A stretch of 64,000 bases of DNA from Chryseobacterium aurantiacum (lineage in GTDB: Bacteria; Bacteroidota; Bacteroidia; Flavobacteriales; Weeksellaceae). Positions within the stretch are counted from its first letter, which is position 1; the number at the start of each line of letters is the position of its first letter. The stretch spans positions 1,240,001-1,304,000 of the forward strand of contig NZ_PXUE01000001.1 in the NCBI RefSeq assembly GCF_003020585.1. Direction: 5' to 3'. Shown here in pieces: positions 9,267-19,520 of the stretch. The translations under genes were made by a program, and so were the position numbers. Below the pieces are notes generated by a model. It was given only the letters and a program-made list of their open reading frames with translations. It was not told the DNA's origin and made no database searches.

Positions 9267-12200
9267 CTAAAATTTACTTAAATGGGCTGCCAGATCCGGA
9301 GCATATTCTTCACCTACACAACCCAAATGATCTCCTTCAATATCTGTAACCTGAAGTGTTCCAAGACTTATTTCAGACCACAGTTCTACGATGTCATCAT
9401 TGATGCCTGTTGCCGTTGTTGTACGCTGGTCTTTAGCTTTAAAATATCGGATATCCCCAAAATAAGGCGGAGAAACAAATCGGGAAGCTTTAAAGTTTTG
9501 GGCAAATGTATGGTAGGTTCTTTCCAGTAGTTCTTTAGGCATTTCACGTCCGGATAAACGCTTCATGGCATCAAGATACGCATCAAACCTTTCGGACTGG
9601 TTGACTTCTTTCATGTTGTTGAAAACTGAACTTACCTGAGCTAACTCTTCGCTGCCCTGTAAGTTAAAAATAGCTCCTTCAGGTAGCTCGTTCTTATTTT
9701 CCTGCAAGGTATGGGTTACCCAGTTCATGAATAATTTCCCGTTCATCTCCCCAAAACCTGCATCTGCCGGAGTAATCCCTAAATTTGGGAGGAAGCGGAA
9801 TTCCACAAACAGGTCATCGTATACCTTGAACGGAACACGGATGGCATCTATAATACAGAGATCTACCACTTCAATGCCTTTTTCGCTAAGTCTTCTCGCC
9901 ATTTCCACAGCAATCATACTTCCGATGGAATAACCAATTAGCTGTACCTTTTTCGCTCCATTCTCAATAATGGATACGCAATAATCATCGGCAATACGCT
10001 CCACTAGTTGGTCGCTGTCTATTGCGCAATAGGCATCAAAATCCCCGACTGAAATTCCATATACCGCCCCCGAATTTTGATTGACCATTTCGCGGATCAG
10101 ATGTTTATACCTTTCCAAAGTACCACCACCGGCGTGAAGAATGATACGATGTGTTCCTGAGGGATCCCCTCCAAAATGGGTAAGTGTTCCAATACGGGTT
10201 ATTTTTTTAATTTCTTCAGTTTTTTTCTGAACTCCTGCATTGTTTTCCTGATCTCTAAAGAAATCTGCAAGATCTGCAATGGTAGGAGAAGTAAGGATTT
10301 GTCTTAGAATCAGATCAAAAGTCAGATTATTTTGACCTTTTTCAACGAAAATATCTCTTAGTTTTCCCGCCATTTGTGCGGATATCAGAGAATCCGCACC
10401 AAAGTCATTAAGGTTCTGCTGCTTGTCAATATAATCAAGACCAAGAGAGCTGCACCATAAATCATGAATCGTTTTTTCAAGTTCATCTTTGAAATCCTGA
10501 ATGCCTGTGGTGGTTTTGCCTGTATCAATCATACACAACTCTTCCAGCTTTTTGACATCGACCTTACCGTTTACGGTTACCGGAATTTTATCAAGAACCT
10601 GAAGATGGGAAGGAACCATATAGGATGGTAATTTTTTACCTAAAAACTGTAATATTGCGGAAGTGAGGTCTGTATCAGATCGATTTCCTGTGAGAACGAT
10701 AAAACCGAATAAGGTTTTAATTTTATTGTTTTCGGTATTGCTTTTTGCAATCACCACTGCATTGGAAACATTCGGATGCAAGGTTAAAGCAGATTCAATT
10801 TCTCCTAATTCAATACGGTGACCTCTTATTTTAATCTGTTTGTCCTTTCTTCCTAAAAATTCAATTTCACCTCCAGGAGTATATCTGCCCAAATCTCCGG
10901 TTTTGTACATCCTTTCTCCATCTGAGGGATGTGGGAAAAAACGTTCACGGGTAAGATCAAGGTCATTGAAATATTCCAGTGCAAGCCCTGAACCTGTGAT
11001 AAATAGATCTCCAGACTTCCATTCCGGACAATCTCTCATCTGTTCATCCAAAATACGGAATCCCTGGTTGGAAAGCGGCCTTCCGTAGGGTATACTGTTC
11101 CAATCCGGCTGCAGGCCATTGTAGATATGGAAATTGGACCAAATAGAGGCTTCAGTAGCACCACCCAGGCTTATGAGTTGTACAGATGGAACCAACTGTT
11201 TCAGGGTATCGGGAAGGTTCAAAGGAATCCAGTCTCCTGATAATAATGCCAGTCTGAAATGACTTAGAGAACTGCTGATTTCCTGTTTTTCAGTTTCCAG
11301 AAAATTAACAAACATCTGCATAAGGGCAGGAGCGGTATTCCATACTGTGATGTGATGGTTTTGCATCAGTTCCAGCCAGTGGGAGGGATCTCGCTGACGA
11401 TCAGGGTGAGGGTAGATAATGGTTCCGCCAAGCCCAAGCAATCCAAAAATATCATACACAGATAGATCAAAACCGAGTTGTGATAAAGCAAGAACGCTGT
11501 CTTTTTCATGAATGTTGAAACGTCTGTTGAGGTCTTCAATCGTATTCATAGCTCCCAAATGGGAAATGACAACTCCCTTAGGTTCACCGGTAGATCCTGA
11601 AGTATAGATGACATAGGCCGGTGCATTGTGATCTTTCTGTATGTTTGCAGAAATTTTTTCAAAATGGGCTTCTTTGCTATTTTGTAAGGTATCTACAGCA
11701 ATAATATGTACATTTTTTTCCACTCCGTATCCTTGCTGAGTGATTTCATCTGAAGTCAGAACATACTTGATCCCTGCATTTTTAATAATTTTTGTTCGCC
11801 TGTCAACAGGTTGATTGAGGTCTATCGGAACATATACCCCTCCTAATGCAAGTACCGCCAATACTGAGGTGACCTGATGGTGGGATTTAGGAAGGGTAAT
11901 GGCTACTTTATCCTGTTCTCCACAACCCAGTTGTTTTAATTGTAAAGCAATAGCAGCTGCTTTTTGCTCTATATCTTTATAGGTAAATGAACCATACTGA
12001 TCAACAATGGCGATTTTGTCCGCTAAAGTTTTGAAATTCCTGATGACAGGTTCATGAAGTAATGCTTTCGGCAGTGCTGCAGGTTCATGATTGAGCTGGT
12101 CTCTTTCCTGCTGGTGTCTTGGCGGTAAAATGACAAGCTCTTTTTTATGCCATGATTCAGAATGATCTGATAGCTCGTTGAGTAGGTTTTCAAAGGTTGA

Positions 12201-13679
12201 AAACATATCGTTGACCATATGTTCCGGGAAAATTCCGTCACGGGTATCCCAGTTAACAGAAAGTCCCTGTGCGGTATCTACAACCTGGCAGTCAATGAAT
12301 ACCTGTGGAGTCTGGCTGATGTTATAATCACCGATTTGTCCTTTTAATCCGGCTTCTTCACCGGTATCCAATAACCCGATGGCGCTTGTTAGTACAACGG
12401 GTAAAAGTACTCTTCCGTTCTGTTGTTTTTTTGTCATTTCACGAAGCACCTCAACACCTGTAAACAAAGGATGATCAAGGTCGTCAAAAAGCTGAATATT
12501 CATGTTTTTTGCCATTTCACTGAATATTTGGGGTTCTCTGTAATCTACTTCAAGCAAACTAACCGAAGTAAAGTCACCCACAATCTGATGAACCTCAGGA
12601 TGAAGAGGCATACGGTTTAATACGGTAAGGTTGAGACAGAAATGAGCCGTTTCGCTCCAGCGTTCCAGTACGGAAGCATAGACTGCAGCTACTGCGGAAG
12701 TAGGAGTAATGCCATGCGAATTGGCCGTTGCTTTAAAGCTTTCCCATTTCTTTTTTTCGATGAGCGTACTGTTTCTTGTAAAGTGGTTGGATGAGGTGTT
12801 TTCTCTGCGGGACACAGGCAGAGAAGGGCCTGCTGGTAATGTTTCTACACGGTTCAGCCAATAGTTTCGGTCTTTGGCATAGGCTGGGGTTTCCCGTATA
12901 CCTCTTTCTGCAATGGCATAATCTCTGAAACTAAGATTGAATGGTGAAAGCTGAATATCAGGATTGAAATAAAGCTTTTCAAATTCTGCCATCAGCATCC
13001 ACATACTGATCCAGTCCGCAATAAGAAATTCCATCGAAAAATGAAGGACGGACTCTTTTTTCTGCTCAGATTGTGTGGTTGTTACAGCAATATCAAATAA
13101 AGGCCATTGTTCAGTATCATAAACACGATGGCTCATCTGTCCCCGAACTTCCTCCAAAACAAAGGCTTGTTCCTGAATGGCTAATGAGGAAACATCCTGA
13201 TGGCTTACCTTGAAAGGAGGGGTTTCCTGTTGAATGCTCTGGAACCCCTGATTGCTCACGGTAGCCCGTAACATTTCATGCCTTTGAATCAATCTGTTCC
13301 ATATGTTTTCTACAAGCTCATGGTCTAATGTATTGTATTTTAATTCCATATAAAGATGGCAGGCTACTCCTCCATATCTGAATCCTGGATTTCTTCCCAG
13401 AAGATATGCTGACTGCACATCGGTAAGGGGAAACGGTTTATAGCGGTTCGGCAGATCATTCTGAATGGTAATGGTTTTATTTTCAGATTCAAGAAAGTCT
13501 AATATTTTAATTTTATTTTCCTTGAGCTGCTCAAGGTCGCTAGGTTCCAATACTCCTTTGGGAGCTTTGAATTTTAATTTTCCGTCTTCGGTCCAAAGCT
13601 GAATTTTCTTTTTACGCATGTTGTTCATCAGCTCCTGAACATCAACGGATTCTATATAAGTTGTCATAGGGTTATTCAT
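9267..13679 (-). CDS. NRPS terminal module: docking-Cy-A(Cys)-T-TE
   Basis: A 1470-residue synthetase. Residues 8-65 are a TubC-type docking domain (QLWTEDGKLKFKAPKG). Residues 80-515 are a heterocyclization domain (FPLTDVQSAYLLGR, RHEMLR, GDFTSVSLLEV, ISQTPQVFIDCQ). Its active motif is E217-x4-D222-x2-S225, so the first Asp of the usual DxxxxDxxS is Glu. The A domain (545-1045) has YTSGSTGEPKG and the pocket segments FDLSVYD, VWN, LLSGDW, SLGGATEASIW and NGK, matching the pyochelin/yersiniabactin cysteine code DLYNLSLIWK. The T domain carries FGADSL (Ser1097) and the TE carries GYSIGS (Ser1251) and a late GDHLG. It should add and cyclise the third cysteine and release the product by hydrolysis or cyclisation. 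Confidence 0.93.
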   Translation of the reverse strand: MNNPMTTYIESVDVQELMNNMRKKKIQLWTEDGKLKFKAPKGVLEPSDLEQLKENKIKILDFLESENKTITIQNDLPNRYKPFPLTDVQSAYLLGRNPGFRYGGVACHLYMELKYNTLDHELVENIWNRLIQRHEMLRATVSNQGFQSIQQETPPFKVSHQDVSSLAIQEQAFVLEEVRGQMSHRVYDTEQWPLFDIAVTTTQSEQKKESVLHFSMEFLIADWISMWMLMAEFEKLYFNPDIQLSPFNLSFRDYAIAERGIRETPAYAKDRNYWLNRVETLPAGPSLPVSRRENTSSNHFTRNSTLIEKKKWESFKATANSHGITPTSAVAAVYASVLERWSETAHFCLNLTVLNRMPLHPEVHQIVGDFTSVSLLEVDYREPQIFSEMAKNMNIQLFDDLDHPLFTGVEVLREMTKKQQNGRVLLPVVLTSAIGLLDTGEEAGLKGQIGDYNISQTPQVFIDCQVVDTAQGLSVNWDTRDGIFPEHMVNDMFSTFENLLNELSDHSESWHKKELVILPPRHQQERDQLNHEPAALPKALLHEPVIRNFKTLADKIAIVDQYGSFTYKDIEQKAAAIALQLKQLGCGEQDKVAITLPKSHHQVTSVLAVLALGGVYVPIDLNQPVDRRTKIIKNAGIKYVLTSDEITQQGYGVEKNVHIIAVDTLQNSKEAHFEKISANIQKDHNAPAYVIYTSGSTGEPKGVVISHLGAMNTIEDLNRRFNIHEKDSVLALSQLGFDLSVYDIFGLLGLGGTIIYPHPDRQRDPSHWLELMQNHHITVWNTAPALMQMFVNFLETEKQEISSSLSHFRLALLSGDWIPLNLPDTLKQLVPSVQLISLGGATEASIWSNFHIYNGLQPDWNSIPYGRPLSNQGFRILDEQMRDCPEWKSGDLFITGSGLALEYFNDLDLTRERFFPHPSDGERMYKTGDLGRYTPGGEIEFLGRKDKQIKIRGHRIELGEIESALTLHPNVSNAVVIAKSNTENNKIKTLFGFIVLTGNRSDTDLTSAILQFLGKKLPSYMVPSHLQVLDKIPVTVNGKVDVKKLEELCMIDTGKTTTGIQDFKDELEKTIHDLWCSSLGLDYIDKQQNLNDFGADSLISAQMAGKLRDIFVEKGQNNLTFDLILRQILTSPTIADLADFFRDQENNAGVQKKTEEIKKITRIGTLTHFGGDPSGTHRIILHAGGGTLERYKHLIREMVNQNSGAVYGISVGDFDAYCAIDSDQLVERIADDYCVSIIENGAKKVQLIGYSIGSMIAVEMARRLSEKGIEVVDLCIIDAIRVPFKVYDDLFVEFRFLPNLGITPADAGFGEMNGKLFMNWVTHTLQENKNELPEGAIFNLQGSEELAQVSSVFNNMKEVNQSERFDAYLDAMKRLSGREMPKELLERTYHTFAQNFKASRFVSPPYFGDIRYFKAKDQRTTTATGINDDIVELWSEISLGTLQVTDIEGDHLGCVGEEYAPDLAAHLSKF

Positions 13680-13700
13680 ATTATTTGATTCTAAAGCCGA

Positions 13701-14825
13701 TTAAGAGACGCTTATTTCTTCCGGTTCGGCTGGAATATGGTTTGCAAGCTCTATAAGTTTGCTTATTTCAATCTGCTCATACGATGCTTCCGGTCTTAAT
13801 GTTGGGGATCCTAATGCATGTGTCAGGTCATGCCATAATCGGGTGCATAATAATTCCAGATGAGCTCTTTGCTCAGGTTTTTTGTCGCCTGTGATGAAGC
13901 TTTTCATCGCCTGAAGGTCCTTGCCAATAGCTCTTGGCCATTGTTTTTGAAGAATTTCCTGATAGGTAGGCGGAAACTCAGGTCCTAAAACCATTGTGCT
14001 TTTTTCATTCAGATGATTTTCGGCAGAGACGTTTCTCAACAATTCATTATGCGGAATGTGAAGCTGGGCTTTCCAAACAACAGGTCCGTGGGTATCGGTG
14101 AGAGATAAAGTCCCTCCGGAACATCCTATAGAAATGGTATGCAATAAATGCTGATGGTTATCGGGGTCGTTTGGATTGACTTCATTATGGGCCCTAAGGG
14201 TAAGGGGTAAACCTCCCCATTCACCGGTAAGTACCTGAAATGGGCCTGAATCTTTTAATACATGATGAATGTTCAGAGGTCTCGGGTTGGGCAGAAGATC
14301 AATCATCATCTGCACCAACGGAAATGATACCTGAGTGGCCAATGCTATATCGATATAGGCTACCTTTTTTGTTTCAAAAAGATGCTGTGCGACTTTGGAA
14401 AACCTTTTAAAAGCAGGGAGATGAACATACAGGTTACCTGTAATAAAGTGTACATTGTTTGATTTAGCTGCCCGTAAACAGGTTGCGAGATCATTGTGGT
14501 GAATGGGGTGCTCTTGTATTACATGGATTCCTTTTTCCATGCAGTAAAGGGCAAATTCGGTTCCTTTTCCGCCCATAACTCCTGAACGGAGAATAATGCA
14601 GGCCAGGTCTACTTCATCAGGATTTATTTCTGAAATATTGTTTAAAAGAGGTATCCCATATGCCTCTGCACATTTTTTTGAACGTTCACTGCCACCGGCT
14701 ATCAAAGCTTTGATCTCAAAGTCCTCAGACAGGTTACTGAGCGCTTCCAGATAAAACTGTCCGAAAGTAGAGCCTATGACTACCGTTCTTATTTTCCCTG
14801 ATTTATATTTTTTGATCGTGTTCAT
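13701..14825 (-). CDS. Thiazolinyl imide reductase, Irp3/PchG type
   Basis: A 374-residue NADPH-dependent oxidoreductase. The N-terminus has a Gfo/Idh/MocA-like Rossmann motif (VVIGSTFGQFYLEAL), then IRRxx-like ACIILRSGVMGGKGTE, and QEHPIHHNDL, which strongly resembles the Irp3/PchG family signature. The C-terminal half has the matching substrate-domain features (PLTLRAHNE, GPVVWK). Irp3 of yersiniabactin and PchG of pyochelin reduce one thiazoline ring to thiazolidine while it is bound to the synthetase. It lies between the terminal NRPS and a second reductase gene, spacing 21 and 12 bases, so it acts on the product of this cluster. The ring it reduces cannot be told from sequence. Confidence 0.9.
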   Translation of the reverse strand: MNTIKKYKSGKIRTVVIGSTFGQFYLEALSNLSEDFEIKALIAGGSERSKKCAEAYGIPLLNNISEINPDEVDLACIILRSGVMGGKGTEFALYCMEKGIHVIQEHPIHHNDLATCLRAAKSNNVHFITGNLYVHLPAFKRFSKVAQHLFETKKVAYIDIALATQVSFPLVQMMIDLLPNPRPLNIHHVLKDSGPFQVLTGEWGGLPLTLRAHNEVNPNDPDNHQHLLHTISIGCSGGTLSLTDTHGPVVWKAQLHIPHNELLRNVSAENHLNEKSTMVLGPEFPPTYQEILQKQWPRAIGKDLQAMKSFITGDKKPEQRAHLELLCTRLWHDLTHALGSPTLRPEASYEQIEISKLIELANHIPAEPEEISVS

Positions 14826-14837
14826 TTTTTTTAGTTT

Positions 14838-15935
14838 TTATAATGTTCCTTCTTCCTCTACAGAAAGTTCTTCGATAGAGTGGTCAATGATCTGGATACT
14901 GTGTGTGGAATCGGTTTTTTCCAGATGATCCATTACATAATTGATATCATCAATAGAAGCAGCGTGATGTAATCCTGGTTTTATCTTACCGTCCAGTACT
15001 GCTTTTACAATAATCGCTGCCATTTTTCCACAGAAAGGAATGATTTTTCCTACCTCATACACTGCGGTCTGTGTTTTTTCCCGACCTTCTGATTCTCCGG
15101 TTAGCTGAACCATAAGAATGAAATAGGGGCTTCTGCCTAGGGTATCCATTTCTACCGCAAAGCATAGTTTTTCAATCATGGCTTTGGGGTTTGCTTTGTA
15201 CTCAAAGCTGGCACTGTCAAGGGCTGCTATTGATTTTTCTCCCTCCACGGCGGCATACCATTCTCCATTTTCTAGGGAAAGTCTTTGGGCTACCAGCTGA
15301 GTTTCATCATCAAACAAAGGAAATAAGGTGACTTCTCCGGGGAAGAAAGGAAGTTCAACTCCGCTTTTTCGTGATAAAACATTCGGGACAATACCGTTTC
15401 TCCATGCAGCACGGGGAACGTTGTTGGAATGTAATGAGCCTTCCAGATAATCTTCTGCGCCGGCTTTTGAAAGTTGCCCTGAAGTACCGTAATAGCTAAG
15501 CAGTGAATGAACTTTGTCAAACTGTTTCCCAAACCATATCGGAAACAACCCTGAAAATCCCGGTGTAGCGCCAGCCGCATAAACAATGATATTGTCACCG
15601 GTATCTAATGGATTGCTGTGATAATCATTGTCTATTCCTGCATCTACCATATTGACATGATGCTGTAAACATATTTTGGCAATACGTCTGGAGTAGCGAT
15701 GGGATGGGGCAGCACAGTTTAATATCAGATCACAACCGGCAATAAAGCCGGCAATACTTTCATCACTTTCTACGTCTACCTTTTCCCAGATGGCTTCGGG
15801 TAATACATCATACTGTTTTGCTTTTCCTTTTTCGGGGTTACGTCCTCCAATTTTTAAAGGGCCAATACCATATTGTTGCAGAGTAAGACAGGCATGATGA
15901 CCTACTTCTCCATATCCTCCTATTATTCCTATCAT
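14838..15935 (-). CDS. Saccharopine-dehydrogenase-like NAD(P)-binding reductase
   Basis: A 365-residue protein with an N-terminal dinucleotide-binding motif (IGIIGGYGEVGHHA) and a saccharopine-dehydrogenase-like fold (LILNCAAPSHRYSRRIAK, MVDAGID, AAGATPGFSGLFP). Proteins of this type occur in some pyochelin-like clusters; from memory, the enantio-pyochelin pathway of Pseudomonas uses a reductase (PchK) unrelated to PchG, and this may be of that kind, but I could not align them. The gene starts 2 bases after the A-T NRPS stop, implying translational coupling. A role as a second thiazoline or carbonyl reductase is inference. Having it beside an Irp3-type enzyme is unusual. Confidence 0.8.
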   Translation of the reverse strand: MIGIIGGYGEVGHHACLTLQQYGIGPLKIGGRNPEKGKAKQYDVLPEAIWEKVDVESDESIAGFIAGCDLILNCAAPSHRYSRRIAKICLQHHVNMVDAGIDNDYHSNPLDTGDNIIVYAAGATPGFSGLFPIWFGKQFDKVHSLLSYYGTSGQLSKAGAEDYLEGSLHSNNVPRAAWRNGIVPNVLSRKSGVELPFFPGEVTLFPLFDDETQLVAQRLSLENGEWYAAVEGEKSIAALDSASFEYKANPKAMIEKLCFAVEMDTLGRSPYFILMVQLTGESEGREKTQTAVYEVGKIIPFCGKMAAIIVKAVLDGKIKPGLHHAASIDDINYVMDHLEKTDSTHSIQIIDHSIEELSVEEEGTL

Positions 15936-15937
15936 AA

Positions 15938-18900
15938 TTAAATTTCTCCTATTTCCATGGTTTCCAATTCCTGTTGCAGCTTTACGTGTTCTATTTGCAC
16001 TTTAGCGGCAACATCTTTTAAAGTCGCTCCAAATAATTCTCTCAGAGAGAGATTCACTTCAAATTTTTTCTTCACTTCTGTGAGAAAGCGGGTAGCAGAT
16101 AAGCTGTCTCCGCCTATTTCAAAGAACACATCATTTCTTCCTATGGCTTCCAATGCGAGAAGTTCTTTCCAGATCTCAGCAATTTTTTCTTCCATTGTTC
16201 CTGTTGGTTTTTCAAAATCTTCCGCACTTTTACGAACATCTGCTTCTATCATGGTTTTTACCAGTTCTGTAAATGATTTTCGGTCTATTTTTCCATTGGT
16301 ACTCAATGGCATCCACGGAAGAATAACCAGTTTTTCGGGGATCATGTGGGGGGGCAATAATGTCTGAATATGAGAAAGTATCTGCGTTTCCTTTAATTGA
16401 GGCCGGTTTTCCGGACAATAACTATCATATACAATGGTGAAGGAATCTTCAATTTCTTCGGCAAGCACTTTTGCAAAGCCTGTTTTCAGAAAATAGTTCT
16501 TCCAGGATGCTTTATTTAACATCGGACTGAATATTTCTCTTCGTTGCAGATCAAAATGTTGGAATCCACGATCAATAACTCCTGAGCTTATCAAAGCAAT
16601 CGGCATCAGTAATCCGGCTTCAATAGCTAAAAGTCTTCCTCCGTTATTTAAAAGTAAGTTGCTGATAAATACTCCCTGATCCGGTTGAGGGAAGCGGTGA
16701 AGTGTATTAATAGCCACTACAAAATCAAAATGATACCAGTATTCCTCAGGAACCTGATTGTGTTTCAGTTCAATTCCGTTCACCTGATATCCTGCTTTAG
16801 ACAATCTGTCGGTACAGCTGCGTACCATGGCACGGCCTTCATCAATTACAGAATATTCAATATCACTTTTCTGAGTGGCATGAAGTAACTTTTCAGTTAA
16901 AATCCCTGTGCGTCCTCCCAGTATAGCTATTTTCATCTTTTTTTCAGATTGGACAGCTGCCTGATTTATTTTTTCGGCAATACATTCAATTCCCTTCAAA
17001 GTACTTTTATCATGGGTGCTTAGTATTTCAGGTGATAAAAGTTCATCATCCAGTAAAGAAACGGAGGGAATAACATTCGAAAGGATTTGACGGAGCAAGG
17101 ATTTTCGTTCATTAAGCTTTTCTCTGAAAGTGTTCAGGAAAGAATCATCGGAATTGATGGGATTGAGTTCAGCAAATAGAAGCTGGTCTTCTTTTTCCAT
17201 TAAAATATTTTCTTCAAGCAACCAGTTCAGCCACATATCCAATATTGGAGATTGTTCAGAAGCAATACCTGTTTCTTTAATGAGTACAGATTTTAATTGT
17301 GTGATCTGATCTGATAATGGTTGTTTTGAAAGTAGAAGGTCAGAATCATTGACGGTAGCTTTTACCGTATGGTCAGATAGATTTAATAATTCATATAAAA
17401 AATTGGCGACTACCTGCTTTTGAAGCTCATATTCAGTTTGGGCAATAGGAGAGGGGGTTGTCGGGAGATCATCAGTCTCATCACTTCCAGTCACTTTTTC
17501 TCCCACAATTCCTGCCACCAAATGAGCAGACTTGTTAATGGAAATCACTGCTGCTGTAGCCTGGGTCACGCCCGGAAAACTTTTCAGAGCGGATTCTATT
17601 TCTCCGAGTTCTATTCTGAAACCGTTCACCTTTACCTGATGATCAATGCGGCCTAAGAATTCCAGATTACCATCCGGCCAGTAACGTCCGAGATCACCCG
17701 TGCGATACCATTTTTCTCCGTGAGCAGTAACAAAACGGCTATGGGTAAGCTCTTCATTGTTGGTATAGCCTGTAGCAACTCCTTTTCCGCCGATCCACAA
17801 TTCTCCGGTAATGCCATCCGGACAATCCATGCCTAAATGGTTCACTACTCTGTATTTCTGGTTGGCCAGGGGTTTCCCGTATGGAATTGATTTCCAGTTC
17901 GGCTGAATCTCTTTCACAGGAAAAAAATTAGACCAAATAGAGGCTTCTGTAGCACCACCAAGGGCAACAAGTTGACCGTTTTCTGATTTTTCCTGCATTC
18001 TCTCTTTTAAATCTAATCCTACCCAATCTCCTGATACTAATACCAGACGGAGGCTTGATAAGTCATTTTCTGCTGAAGAACTTAAAAGCAACATGTCAAA
18101 GAGTGCCGGAACTGAATTCCAGACTGTTACTTTATATTTTTCAACTAAATTTACCCATAGTAAAGCTTCTTTTCGTTCTTCCTCACGAATCAATACTAAT
18201 GATCCACCTACTGCCAGCAATCCGAAAATATCATAAACAGACAGGTCGAAATCAAGGGCAGATATTGCTAAGGCTCGATCTGAAGCAGTAATATTAAATT
18301 TTGTATTGATATCCTGAATAGTATTCCAAGCTGCAGAATGGGTGATTTCTACTCCTTTGGGCTCACCTGTAGATCCAGAAGTGAAAATAATGTAAGCCAA
18401 TTGATCTACACCTGAATTGACAGGAGCCTCCAAAGGAATTATCTCAGAGAGTTCATCCATATTGATGATGGTAATGTGCTGTTCCTGTGCTAAATTTTTA
18501 AGATGAGGAAAATCAGAAAGAGTTGAAGAGTCAGTAACAATAAATTGTACACCTGCTTTTTTAAAGATTTTTTCCTGACGGCCTGCGGGTTGTTCTACAC
18601 CTACCGGAATATACAATGCTCCACTTCCTAGAATCCCCATCACAGCAATGATTTGAGATGAACCTTTTGGTAATACAATAGCTGCCCGATAGTCCGGTTT
18701 TGTTCCGTTGGTTCCCAAAATTGCGGAAAGCTTCAAGGCCTTATTGGCGAGTTCTCCGTAGCTCATCTGGAAAGATTGATCTTCCTCCCAATACAAGGCA
18801 GTATCCTCAGGATGTTTTGAAGCATGCTGGAAAAAAGCCTGATGAATAAGTTTCGGTTGAATCTCTGTTAAAGTCTGATTGACTTCATTTCTAATTGTTC

Positions 18901-19507
18901 TTTCCTGTTGGTTCAGAAGATCCGGTAAAGGCTGAGTCCAGTTTTCCTGTGACGACCAGTTCAGCAGGCAATTGTGAGTTTCTGCCAGAGATTTTACTTT
19001 TTCTTCACTTAAAAATCCGGAATTAACATACCATTTGATTTGTATGTCTTCAGCAACTGTAATTATGATAAGAACAGAAGATGTTATTGTGGGAATATTA
19101 AAATCTGATGAATCATTGTGAAGAATCACTGAAAATGTATTGCCTAACAAGTCTGTCGATTTATTGGGATCTGAAGCCAAAGAATCACGTAGATCGGTAC
19201 AATACTTCAGGAAACTTTGATCCCATTCGATATTTTCGGCAACGGGATTGAGTAAAATAGATGTAAAATCATTTTTACTAATGATATTCATCTGTTCGCC
19301 TGCTTCCTGATCGGGAAGATCAAGCCAGGTTGTTAAAGAAAGTGCTGCAGCAAAAACCAATACGGTTTCCGGCTGTAAATCATGCTTTTTTGATTGATCC
19401 AGAATCATCTTCCATCTTTCCGGTGAAATATGAACATTTTCCATATGCCAAGTAGCGTCATGGATAATCTGGGATGTTGTTTTATAGTGAATTGAATCCT
19501 TTGTCAT
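15938..19507 (-). CDS. NRPS: half-Cy remnant-A(Cys) with embedded MT/epimerase-like domain-T
   Basis: A 1189-residue synthetase. Residues 20-195 align by eye with only the C-terminal half of a Cy domain (weak counterparts of GDFTSxxLL and SQTPQV) and have no DxxxxDxxS, so it cannot cyclise. The A domain starts near 225 (IIFTSGSTGEPKG, FDLSVYD, VWN, LVSGDW, ALGGATEASIW), again the cysteine code DLYNLSLIWK. Between A8 (RIELGEIESA, about 640) and A10 (LSTNGKID, 1072) lies a 400-residue insert holding a methyltransferase-like domain. Its SAM motif I is degenerate (ILGGRTG, about 862-868), as in the PchE domain that epimerises cysteine. The T domain has IGGDSL (Ser1135). Its condensation partner is probably the Cy at the end of the 20349-26144 protein. 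Confidence 0.9.
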   Translation of the reverse strand: MTKDSIHYKTTSQIIHDATWHMENVHISPERWKMILDQSKKHDLQPETVLVFAAALSLTTWLDLPDQEAGEQMNIISKNDFTSILLNPVAENIEWDQSFLKYCTDLRDSLASDPNKSTDLLGNTFSVILHNDSSDFNIPTITSSVLIIITVAEDIQIKWYVNSGFLSEEKVKSLAETHNCLLNWSSQENWTQPLPDLLNQQERTIRNEVNQTLTEIQPKLIHQAFFQHASKHPEDTALYWEEDQSFQMSYGELANKALKLSAILGTNGTKPDYRAAIVLPKGSSQIIAVMGILGSGALYIPVGVEQPAGRQEKIFKKAGVQFIVTDSSTLSDFPHLKNLAQEQHITIINMDELSEIIPLEAPVNSGVDQLAYIIFTSGSTGEPKGVEITHSAAWNTIQDINTKFNITASDRALAISALDFDLSVYDIFGLLAVGGSLVLIREEERKEALLWVNLVEKYKVTVWNSVPALFDMLLLSSSAENDLSSLRLVLVSGDWVGLDLKERMQEKSENGQLVALGGATEASIWSNFFPVKEIQPNWKSIPYGKPLANQKYRVVNHLGMDCPDGITGELWIGGKGVATGYTNNEELTHSRFVTAHGEKWYRTGDLGRYWPDGNLEFLGRIDHQVKVNGFRIELGEIESALKSFPGVTQATAAVISINKSAHLVAGIVGEKVTGSDETDDLPTTPSPIAQTEYELQKQVVANFLYELLNLSDHTVKATVNDSDLLLSKQPLSDQITQLKSVLIKETGIASEQSPILDMWLNWLLEENILMEKEDQLLFAELNPINSDDSFLNTFREKLNERKSLLRQILSNVIPSVSLLDDELLSPEILSTHDKSTLKGIECIAEKINQAAVQSEKKMKIAILGGRTGILTEKLLHATQKSDIEYSVIDEGRAMVRSCTDRLSKAGYQVNGIELKHNQVPEEYWYHFDFVVAINTLHRFPQPDQGVFISNLLLNNGGRLLAIEAGLLMPIALISSGVIDRGFQHFDLQRREIFSPMLNKASWKNYFLKTGFAKVLAEEIEDSFTIVYDSYCPENRPQLKETQILSHIQTLLPPHMIPEKLVILPWMPLSTNGKIDRKSFTELVKTMIEADVRKSAEDFEKPTGTMEEKIAEIWKELLALEAIGRNDVFFEIGGDSLSATRFLTEVKKKFEVNLSLRELFGATLKDVAAKVQIEHVKLQQELETMEIGEI

Positions 19508-19520
19508 GAATCATAATAAT

